Shown: piece after piece, positions 44,848-54,654 of the stretch
How positions within the stretch are numbered: position 1 is the first letter of the stretch
Layout of the letters: every line of letters starts with the position of its first letter
Assembly: GCF_963576545.1 (NCBI RefSeq)
Contig: NC_083649.1
Location: forward strand, 1,417,454 to 1,481,453
Direction of reading: 5' to 3'
Length of the DNA stretch: 64,000 nucleotides
From: Limanda limanda
Lineage: Eukaryota; Chordata; Actinopteri; Pleuronectiformes; Pleuronectidae
Program-made: the position numbers and the translations under genes
Notes under the pieces: model-generated
Told to the model about the DNA's origin: nothing
Databases searched by the model: none
Seen by the model: the letters and a program-made list of their open reading frames with translations, nothing else

Positions 44848-46628
44848 ATCTTCTGGACCATACGTTTGCTGAACAGCTTGATCGATCTCCTTCCTGGAAC
44901 CTCACCACCCAGGGGGTGATTATTCTCCCTGTCTGCTCCTGAGACCAAGGCCATGGAAAAGTATGTCAATGACTCACTGGCTGCCGGAATTATGCGTCCT
45001 TCGTCATCCCCTGCTGGTGCGGGATTCTTCTTTGTGGATAAGAAGGACAAGACCCTCCGGCCCTGCATTGATTACCGAGGTCTGAACGATCACCATTAAG
45101 AACAGGTTCCCCTCCTACTTATCTCACCTGCATTCGAACTATTGCAAGGGGCGACAGTTTTCACTAAGCTTGACCTCCGAAACGCCTATCACCTGATTCG
45201 TATCAGGGAGGGGAATGAGTTGAAGACTGCATGCAGTGAGTTGAAAACAAGGTTCTCGTCTGCTCCCATCCTCGTTTTTCCAGACCCGGTGTGTCAGTTT
45301 CTGGTGGAGGTGGACGCATCCGAGGTGGGTGCAGTCCTCCCTCAGAGGTCGGCAGAGGACCAGAAGATGCACCCTTGTGCCTTTTTCTCCCTTAAATTGT
45401 CACCAGCCAAACAGCGTTATGACATTGGGAAAAGAAAGCTGTTGGCTGTTAAAATGGCCATGGAGGAGTGGAAGCATTGGTTGGAGGGGGCGGAGCAACC
45501 ATTTGTGGTCTGGACCGACCACAAGAACCTTGAATACATCCGGTCAGCCAAGCGGTTGAGTTCCCGTCAAGCCAGGTGGGCTCTATTCTTTAACCGTTTA
45601 GTTTTTTCCCTATCTTACCGCCCAGGATTGAAAAATGTCAAGCCTGATGCCCTGTCCCCGCAGTTCCAGTCAGACGATGGTCACTCAGTACCCGAAAGTA
45701 TCCTCCCCTCCAAGGTGGTCATTGGCACTATAACCTGGGACATCAAGGATAAGGTGAAGCAGGGTCAGGCTGATCACCTAGCGCCCAGTGCCTGTCCTGT
45801 TCATCGCCTGCTTGTCTCTGCTAACCTTCGCCCTCAGGTTCTCCAGTGGGGACACACTTCTCGCCTTGCCTGCCACCCAGGGGTCAGACGCACCCTAGCT
45901 CTATTGAGGCAACGCTCCTGGTGGGGTTCCATTGAAGAGATGATTTGTTCCCAGCACAAGAGTGCTCGTCATGCTCCTTCCGTCTTGCTCCAGCCACTGC
46001 CTATTCCCTACAACATGTGTTTCGTCTGCATGGTCTTCCCAGTGACATTGTCTCAGACAGGGGTCCACAATTCACCTCTCCCTTCTGGATGGAATTCTGC
46101 AGCCTGTTGGGAGCTAAGGTCAGTCTATCCTCTGGGTTCCACCCACAATCGAATGGCCAGTCCGAAAGAATGAACCAAGAGATGGAAACTACTTTGAGGT
46201 GCGTGGTCTCCCACAATCCTTCTTCCTGGTCGAAGCAGCTCCTTTGGGTCGACTCGTGACCTCCCACTCCGGTTGGAGTCAAGGAAATTGGCTCCGCGAT
46301 TTGTGGGACCATTTCCTATAGCTCAGATCATTAACCCGGCTGCAGTCCGTCTCCACCTTCCCTGGTCGATGAGGGTCCATCCTACATTTCATGTATCCAA
46401 GATCAAACCCCTCAACGAGAGCCAACTTCAGCCAGCCTCCAGGCCCCCAGTCCCGACCACGGGGTAGGTGTTTCCAGTATCTGGTGGACTGGGAGGGATG
46501 TGGACTGGAGGAGCGCTCCTGGGAGCCCTTTCGCAACATCTTTGACCGTACTCTCATCAAAGAGTTCCATAGGTCCCATCCTGACCAGCCTGGTGGGACG
46601 TCAGGAGCGTCCCTAGTGGGAGGGGTTC
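44848..46628 (+). pseudogene. Ty3/Gypsy pol remnant (unit 4)
   Basis: Copy of 150-1930 with the same RT deletion and frameshifts and only scattered substitutions. The integrase site occupied by a hAT in unit 2 is empty here (GAAACTACTTTG at about 46184). Confidence 0.87.
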
Positions 46629-47091
46629 TGTCACAAATTCACCCTCTTATTAATATTTTTATTTGTCTTATCATAGTTTTGCATATACTAATCCATTTGT
46701 CATTTCAGACCTCAGCCACTCCCCTCTGCTCTGCACTTCCTCGTGTCACAGATCCCTTACCGGCCCCACCCACAGACGCACCTACCTTCCATCAACTCAT
46801 TAGTCTCCACAGTATATCTACCTGCCTGTTTCCTTTGTCCTCTGCCAGAGCGTTTAGTTTCTTTGTACCTAGCCTTCCAGCGTTTTCCCTTCTGACTTAT
46901 CTTCTGCCTGATCTCCATCGTGACCTGCCTGCTATTTCCCTGGACTTCCCTTTTGCCTGCTCCTTGTCGGATTTGTTTGTGCCTGGCTCTGACCCCTGCT
47001 ATGTTTAATAAACCCAGAACATTGCTCATTCCCACTCTGCTTCAGTGTCGTTGCTTTTGGGTTCACGCCTGCCATTCTGCCAGCCCTGACA
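46629..47091 (+). repeat. Gypsy 3' LTR (unit 4)
   Basis: 463 bp, TGTCA...TGACA, AATAAA at about 47006; essentially identical to 1931-2393. Confidence 0.75.
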
Positions 47092-47221
47092 GTCTCAAAC
47101 TCTTGATTTGTGCTCCTGTCTCTTTAAGATTTATTCACTGAAACTGTTTCCACTGAGTAACGTGCCCTTTATCAATAAGTCAGGAGCTGGATGTGCGCCG
47201 TAGAGAAAGGTCGCACTGACA

Positions 47222-49488
47222 ATGGCTCTGCATGCACTACGCAGTTTTATGTTTATAATGTATTTTCTTGTTTGTTTTTTTGTACACACTGCACTGTCGC
47301 TCATGCAGTATGATCGACTAGCACTTTTGGAAATATGTTCGACGCTAAATACTGAGTTTTTTTCAACTTACCGGAGTGTTTGCTGTGGCTCCTTTGTTCT
47401 ACAGCTCTGCTTACCAATACCCCGACGGAAGAGAAAGAAGCGAGGGAAGCGCGCCGGTATCCTGTGCAGAGGTCAGACGAGATGCTGCAATCACCCGCTG
47501 CCGAGCATTCTGCTCGCGAATGTTCAATCCCTGGACAATAAAATGGACGAGCTGCACGCACGGATTAACTTCCAGCGGGACATCGCAAACTGCTGTGTGC
47601 TGGAGCTCACTGAGACCTGGCTGGATCCCATGGTGTCTGACTCGGCCGTCACTACGGCCGGTTTTCCATCTACCGGCAGGACAGAACCCCCGAGTCGGGT
47701 AAGAGCAGAGGTGGAGGTATATGCTTAATGGTGAACTCTTGCTGGGGCTTCAGATGTTGCTGCAATTTCAGCACACTGCTCACCAGACCTGGAGCTGCTA
47801 TCGGTAAAAGTCCGACCTTTTTACCTTCCCCGTGAGTTCAGCTCCGTTATAATCACAGCTGTTTACATTCGCAGGCAGGCAAAATATGCGCATTAGAGGA
47901 TCTGTACGGAGTTATTAATGGACTGGAGGATGCACACCCTGAGGCCGTCTCTATTGTTGTTGGTGACTTCAATTGGGCTAATATGACGAACGTTCTGCCA
48001 AAATATAATCAACACATTAACTTTCACACCCGGGGTGACCAGACTCTTGACCATTGTTACTCGCAAATACGGAACAGCTACAAACCCCTCCCCCGCCCCG
48101 CTTTTGGGAATTCGGATCACACCTCCATTATGCTCATCCCAACCTACAGTTTAAAGCTGGAGTGCTGAATCCATTAGAACTCTCCAGGATTGCTTTGAAA
48201 CGACAGATTGGCAGATGTTCTGTGTTGCAGTGGATGGGGACATTAATGAATACACAGACACTGTCTCTGCATATATCTCCAAATGCATCGATGATGTCGT
48301 CCCTAGGGTCAGTGTTAGGACTTTCTCAAACCAAAAGCCCTGGGTAAATGGTAATGTCCTTGCTAAGCTCAGAGCACGGTCCTCTGCCTTCAACTCTGGT
48401 GACCGGAGGCTTTAAGAAAGTCCAGATGTGACCTACGGAGGGCCGTCAGAGATTGAAAAAGAGACTACAGGGACAAGCTGGAATCCAACTACCTCAGCTC
48501 CGACCCTTGACGCTTGTGGGGCGGCCTGCGACACATAACAGGCTATAAAGGGAGAAATAGCAGTGATGATCAGCCCGCCGCCTCTCTACCTGATGACCTC
48601 AACACCTTCTATGCACGGTTTGAGGCAACCAACACCAACAACCCAGTCCCCTCCTGTACTCCCTGTACACGCAGGACTGTGTGGTAACACAAAGTTCCAA
48701 CATCATCATTTACTTCCTGAGCAGACTCAAGAAGTTTGCATTGGCTGCAAAAACACTGACAAACTTTTACAGGTGCACCATCGAGAGCATCCTCTCAGGC
48801 TGCTCTGCTGCTGATCGCAAGGCCCTGCAGAGGCTGGTGAAGACAGCGGAGCGGATCATCGGCTGCCATCTCCCTTCCGTGCAAGGCATCTACAGCACAA
48901 GATGCCTGAGAAAAGCACGGAAGATCATCAAGGACCACAGCCACCCAGGCTGTGGACTTCTCACACTGCTGCCGTCTGGCAAATGCTACCGGAGCATCCG
49001 AGCACGGACCACCAGACTCACAAACAGCCTCTTCCCCCAGGCCATAAGGCTTCTGAATCAGCAACACTGACCCTCTGAACAGTTACCATGCACATTCTGC
49101 TCCACCACCCATACAAATACACTTACTACACATATATTCATATTATTTAATCTAATATTCCCCCCGCTTCACCCGGTAAACTGCTGCTTCCTTTTGTTAT
49201 GTTATATGTTAGGGGTTATACGTTATATGTTAAATGGTATATTATTATTACACATACTAAGTAGTTACTACACATATATTCATATTATTGAATTGAATAT
49301 TCCCCACTCCTTCACCCTGTAAACTGCTGATTCATTTTACTACGTTATATGTTATGTCATTTTTTTTTATTTTGTAAAGCCCGTCTACTGCGTAGATGCT
49401 GCCTGCCAGGTCACAAGAATTTCACTGCTCTGATAACGCTGACATGGGTGCATATGACAATAAACTTTGATTTGATTTTTGATTTGAA
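47222..49488 (+). pseudogene. L2/CR1-type LINE remnant (unit 4)
   Basis: Copy of 2524-4790 with the same endonuclease break and RT deletion. At about 48354-48366 it reads GTCCTTGCTAAG like unit 3, where unit 1 reads GTCTGTGCTATG. This local mosaic suggests exchange between units. Confidence 0.82.
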
Positions 49489-49544
49489 GTCGAACTTTAC
49501 CCTCAAATCTTTTCTTTCACCTGTTTTCAGTTTTACGTTGAAAT

Positions 49545-51380
49545 TAGTGCTGTCAGTTAAACGCGTTATTAATGGCGTTTACGCAAACCCATTTTAACGC
49601 CGTCAATTTTTTTAACGCGAGATTAACGCAGAGCTGCAGCTGCAGCTTCAGTATCTGTGTTCGCCTCCAGTCTGACCTGCCCCCACTTTTGGTTTTAATA
49701 TTTCGCCAACTAAAATATATATTTTTAAGCTATTGTAGCGTCCCCGTTTCCACAGGACACGGAACTTCTTCGTGGTTTAGTAACTTGTATTTCCCTCTAC
49801 ACGAACATGTGCACTTCTCACTCTTACTCCGTCACTCGCACACAGCAACAACACTTCACTTCCTCATTGATCCCCAAACAACCCCATCCTATTGGTCCAA
49901 ACAGTCACATGTTCCACCCCGACCCCTTCACTGACCCTGACGCTCCTTCAACACAGTGTTTTACTGAACATACGTCAAAAACAAACATAAACATAAACCC
50001 AGTCCGTTACACTATTAGGCTGCAGCTATATGTTTTTATTTATTCGAAAATAGGGTACTTTGTATTTCATACATTTTCCACAAATAAGGGGAGGACTCAA
50101 ATAGCCCTACAAAATTCTGTGTTTAATTTATTTCAAAGTAGGCCGACACTTGCCTGTGTATTTTGTTTGTTCGTTATTTTGTTGCTTGTCTGTTTGAGTA
50201 GCTAGCTGTAAGTAGTACACGTACCTTTTATTGGAAACCTGACAGTTATGGTTCATTGTTTCTGAAATAAGAGGCCTGACTGCTATGTTCACAGCAAACT
50301 TGAAAAAAATAAAATATTAAGCCATGGTTTAACTGCACTATAGGCTGAGTCCTTGTTTACCTGAAATGTGAACTTTATAATTTTATTTTGTACCGCCTTG
50401 TTTGGTATTGATAATACACCACTATTCACACACATACACACACACTTTAACGTGTGGTCAGATACACATCATGTCCTTTGAGCGTAAACGCACACACATT
50501 CACACATAACAGTACGTCATACTTCTTTTCAACTTCAGATGATTCATGCTTAAACTCTGATACAGGCTTCTCTGCTCCTAAACTTCAGATACACACACAC
50601 ATCTCCAGCTAGTTGATTGAACATTCTCATACTCCGTATCAAACAGGGAGTCTAATACACAGCAGATTAGAGGTAGGGGAGGCTTTCTCTCACAGTGCTT
50701 TCATGAATAACTTCATTATATTGAATTCTGAGATGTCTTCTCTCCTGTGAAATTATCAGTCTTAGAATGCTTTGAGGCCGGGACACTATGACCTCACTTC
50801 ACTTCACTTCACACACATACTGAGCACACACACTCAGGCAACATGCTTATGACCTCTGGTAACCATAGCAATGGCGTGCACGTACAGCGTCATCATCACG
50901 CAACGCCAGGAGGAGGACCCAACGCCAGGAGGGCAGGACTTCCTTGTGAAACAGCCAACGAGGCACTGCCCCGCGTACAAGAACCTCTGTCACGCCCAGT
51001 ATATCAATATATAAGCTTTGTGCGCACTCTGCCTCAGCGCCATTTTTCCTGTGCAGGATCAGGGATCAGTGGACCATGCATGATAATTTGCTAGACACCG
51101 CAGTTTTCTGACCTGTGACCTCTGAATAAACCTGCTTAATTTTAACTTGAGAACGACGCCTCCTGCCTTTGATTTCCACCCGCAACATTGGCAATGTTGT
51201 TTTTCAATAAAATAAAACATTTGCATAAAGCAAGCCAATCCACTTTTCCATGTTGATAAGAGCATTAAAACGAAAGTAAAATTATGGAAAAAAAAATAAA
51301 TGAAGGGACATTTGGAATAGATAATAGATACAAATTTGCGATTAATCGCGATTAAATATTTTAATAGTTTGACAGCACTA
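49545..51380. mobile_element. hAT element with solo LTR (unit 4)
   Basis: Ends and target duplication GTTGAAAT (49537-49544, 51381-51388) as in units 1 and 3, but only 1836 bp because the nested retroelement has collapsed to one LTR. Confidence 0.9.
50406..51187 (+). repeat. Solo LTR, recombinant of 5' and 3' LTRs (unit 4)
   Basis: 782 bp with TTGG on both sides (50402-50405, 51188-51191). The left part has 5'-LTR variants (the 10-bp CATACACACA insertion near 50430, CTCCTAAAC at 50575). The right part has 3'-LTR variants (CTTCCTTG at about 50939, CATGATAATT at 51077, GAACGACG at 51151). The crossover lies between about 50580 and 50940. The interior and one LTR were lost by unequal homologous recombination. 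Confidence 0.9.
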
Positions 51381-51388
51381 GTTGAAAT

Positions 51389-52178
51389 AAAATGATCTTC
51401 TATTAACTAATGTGAAATCAGTGTCAGATCCAGTCAATAGAAACTATCTTCAGAGGGGAACTTTACACTTTTATACTTTTACACTTTTCCTGGGGTAATG
51501 AGTTGGAATCAGTACTTTAACTTTGACACAAGTACTCAAGAAATAATGTGTGTACTTATACTTCCTGGTGTTAGCCTCACATTAAAGTGATTTTACTTCA
51601 GCATCATTAAGAAGAAGATTTAAAAAGAGAGTTTCAGTTTCTACAGGATCAGTGAGCAGACACACACACACACACACACAAACTCACATACACACAAACA
51701 CACACACACACACACATACACACACACACACGCTTCTACAATCACGAGCTGCTGCTTTAGAATCAGAATGAAATAAATCAGATGGACGATGTGGAGACAC
51801 AAACATGATTAGAAGTTTAATAAGAGTCGAGGTGTGAAGACAATATTATTATAACACTTTCACACTGCTGCTACTTGATGATAATTATAACAGTAATAAT
51901 AATAAATGTCAATGTTTTCAGATATGTATTTTCTATACATTATATTAGTACAACGTAATGTAACATGTACCTTTTGACACATTTACTTCAATAAAGACTG
52001 AATTTGCAGTTTCTCAGTAAAACAATGAAAATGTGATTTACTTTGTTGATTAAAATCATTTATTTCCTGATTCATTATGACTTTAAAAAAAAGGTTCACT
52101 GATGAAAACATAAAAACAGAGAAAACGCATGTTTCCTCTAAATAATATATTTTAAACTTCACTCTGTTTATATGAGAA
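51389..52178. other. OR 3' flank (unit 4)
   Basis: Nearly identical to 11054-11843, with a broken (CA)n at 51660-51731 and a minus-strand AATAAA at about 52060. No gene seen. Confidence 0.55.
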
Positions 52179-53114
52179 TTATGAGACTTTTCTGGACTGA
52201 ATCAGTTGAGACAGAAACGTTCGTATCTCTTTGGACTGGACTCCGTAGATGATGGGGTTCAAGCTGCCGGGGATGACGTGAAACAGAATGGCGCACAGCT
52301 TCCTGTAGTCAGATAACTGAGGGAAGCGATGCAGAGTAATGACAAGCATTCCACATAAGAACATGATCATATACGACATCAGGTGGGTGCTGCAGGTCTT
52401 CAGGGCCTTACTGTTCAGAGACTTGCTCTTACTGATCACACACACGACTGTGATCTTAGCGTAGGTGAGAACTATGCTGCCGATAGAAGAAGAGAGCAGG
52501 ACCACGGTGAACGTGAGGCCGTAGATGTTATTAATAAACGAACTCTCACAGGAGAGTTTGAACAGCGAGGCGTTGTCACAGAACGGGTTCGTGATCACTG
52601 TCCTGCATCGGTTCAGTCTTAAGGTCAAACCCAACAGAATCCCCACCAGAACAAAGGCCGTGCCCCAGGCAGACATGGTCAGCATGACCACCATCTTGTT
52701 GGTCATGATGGCGGCGTAACGCAGAGGATTACAGATGGCCACGTATCTGTCAAAGGCCATGATCATCAGTATCGTGTGAGAGGTGGTGCCGAACATGTGC
52801 GTGGAGAACGCCTGCAGCACACACTCGTAGAAGCTGATGAGGCGCTCGGAGGGAGGACGCAGGATGTCTGACAGCAACCGAGGCAACATGATGGAGTTTC
52901 CCACGATGTCATTGACGGGCAGGTTACAGAAGAGCAGGTACATGGGCTGGTGAAGGTTCTTATCTATGAAAATCACCACCAGGATGCCGATGTTTGCTAA
53001 GATGATGAGGATGTAGGAGAGTAAGAAGAAGAAGAAGACAGGGTAGACAGAAACCTGTGTGACCTTTAACCCCTCCAGCTGCAGGGTGTCACTGTTCCAC
53101 GTGAAGTTTTCCAT
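52179..53114 (-). CDS. Olfactory receptor, intact (unit 4)
   Basis: 311 codons, identical to the unit 1 protein except residue 6 (W here and in unit 2, L in units 1 and 3). All OR motifs intact. With an intact promoter TATA box (53324-53330) and leader-intron acceptor, it should be as functional as unit 1 and probably detects the same odorants. Confidence 0.95.
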   Translation of the reverse strand: MENFTWNSDTLQLEGLKVTQVSVYPVFFFFLLSYILIILANIGILVVIFIDKNLHQPMYLLFCNLPVNDIVGNSIMLPRLLSDILRPPSERLISFYECVLQAFSTHMFGTTSHTILMIMAFDRYVAICNPLRYAAIMTNKMVVMLTMSAWGTAFVLVGILLGLTLRLNRCRTVITNPFCDNASLFKLSCESSFINNIYGLTFTVVLLSSSIGSIVLTYAKITVVCVISKSKSLNSKALKTCSTHLMSYMIMFLCGMLVITLHRFPQLSDYRKLCAILFHVIPGSLNPIIYGVQSKEIRTFLSQLIQSRKVS

Positions 53115-53332
53115 CAACCTGCAAACAGAAGCTCAAGGATCAGTTTTCACATAGTTTAAATAAACAAAGTTTTAACTGCAGACGATAAATCAGGAAAAAC
53201 ATTAGAAATGAAAGAGGATTTAAATGAGACAACATTAAAACAGATGAACGTCACCTTCAGTTTTTGTGAAGTTATCAAACACAGAGAGAACAAACTTCTG
53301 CTGAAGCCGGGAGCTGGATTCACTTTTATAGA
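53115..53332 (-). promoter_or_regulatory. OR promoter and leader intron (unit 4)
   Basis: TATAAAA on the minus strand at 53324-53330; acceptor TTCTGTTTGCAG just before the ATG. A few substitutions against unit 1 (for example CACAGAGAG for CACCGAGAG near 53281). Confidence 0.6.
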
Positions 53333-53590
53333 GAAGTCGTAACCAGGGGCAGGGAACTCGGATCATCTGGGAATTAACCTGAACAACTTCAGAGTTCACG
53401 TTTAAACTTTTCTACCTGAAAGCAGCAGCTTGATGAAAGTGAGTCTGATGTGTGAGTGTAAACAAGAGAAAGTTTCCTCCTTCTCTCCCTGAGCGTCTGT
53501 TCTCTGTGACTCTGGTGAGTGGGTTCCATCTCCTGAGAGAAGAACTGACTGAGAGTCACAAACTGTCTCAACCAGCTGCAGCTGAAGAGT

Positions 53591-54475
53591 GAAGCTGAAC
53601 TGAGATCAGTTAGAAACACTCTGAAGTTAATAACAACCAGAGTTTATCTCCAATATTCAGCAGGAAACTGTGAAACATGAAGGATTCTGAACAGTTTGGT
53701 GGATTTGATTCACTTCATCAGACACAAGGACCAGTTCACCATGTGTGGCTGCAGGGGGCGCTGTTTATCAGTTCGAGTTTTATTAATGAATTATTATTAA
53801 CTAGAATGAAACTTATAGAGAGCGTTCCCCAACCAAGGCCCACAACTCCCCTTAAGGTCAAATGCTCCAAATTACAGAAAACTCAGATATCAGTCCTCTT
53901 AATATGCCAGATTATTTACTCCAAGATCCATGAATTTTCTGTGAAATTGGCAAAAATATCCAAAAAAATCCCCTATTTTGCGACAGCGAAGAAAGTGGTT
54001 TAGAAAATCTTGGAACTGGCTCTTAAGAGTAAAAAGTCTCATCCTTCAACCAGTTTAGTAGTTTTGTGTTATCCTGTTGACAACAAAAACTGACAGGCGA
54101 AGAAAACATAATCTTCTCAATGGAGGTAAATAAGGCTTTACAACAAACGCGTACTGCCATAAGAAACTAATCTGTAACTGGAAAGTAAAAACTATAAAAT
54201 ACAATTTCTAACATTCCTATGGCTGCAAAGCAGCACTGGGGCCTGAGCACATGCATTTTGAAGCATTGCATGCATTTTGCATGAAAAAGAAAAATAATTA
54301 CTGAGGATATATTGACACATAGAGCTGTTCAGGCTTGGAGTCTGATCATGAGATAGAAGTTTGGTGGTGATAAGACAATGCAGAGTGGAGTGCCGTACCT
54401 CAATGTTTACATGGTTTGAGGAAATTTCCCAATTCTGAGAGAGAGAGAGAGAGAGACGTAACCTTTGCAAGACAT
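53591..54475. other. Non-duplicated spacer, no gene found
   Basis: Sequence outside the segmental duplication. 53820-54060 resembles a decayed dispersed repeat. A short ORF at 53677-54003 has no recognisable domain and low-complexity composition, so I do not call it a gene. (GA)n at 54437-54455. Confidence 0.5.
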
Positions 54476-54538
54476 TGTGGAAATTGAGATAAATCACATC
54501 ACAACTTCCATCCAGTCTGGAACACGAGTGGTGCTCCG

Positions 54539-54544
54539 TTTATT
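54539..54544 (-). terminator. LTR poly(A) signal
   Basis: AATAAA on the minus strand, about 45 bp downstream of the LTR TATTTAA motif; a good site for 3' end formation of the element RNA. Confidence 0.55.
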
Positions 54545-54575
54545 TAGCATCAGTTAGCATCAAATCAAAACAAAC

Positions 54576-54591
54576 AAGATGGCGTTAAATA
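54576..54591 (-). promoter_or_regulatory. LTR core promoter motifs
   Basis: Minus-strand TATTTAA, a TATA-like box, is followed by CGCCATCTT, which matches the YY1-type CCAT core. Both are also present in the 5' LTR at about 58812-58828. Confidence 0.5.
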
Positions 54592-54646
54592 CCCCAGCAT
54601 GCCCCGGGGTCCCGGATGTCATTACGTTCCCGTCGCGCCGGGCCCC

Positions 54647-54654
54647 TGACGTCA
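54647..54654. promoter_or_regulatory. CRE palindrome in LTR
   Basis: TGACGTCA, the perfect CREB/ATF binding palindrome, about 60 bp upstream of the TATTTAA box in element orientation; duplicated in the other LTR at 58884-58891. Binding is inferred from the motif only. Confidence 0.5.

Larger units (their letters stand above)
44699..53590. repeat. Segmental duplication unit 4
   Basis: Nearly identical to unit 1 from its start through the OR gene, except that the LTR element is reduced to a solo LTR. Similarity stops just upstream of the OR at about 53590, so it lacks the gag remnant, LTR-like repeat and CACTA element. Confidence 0.88.

Noticed and set aside
53677..54003. 108-codon ORF in the spacer after unit 4
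   Set aside because: No domain, AT-rich low-complexity sequence, and it overlaps a dispersed-repeat-like stretch.
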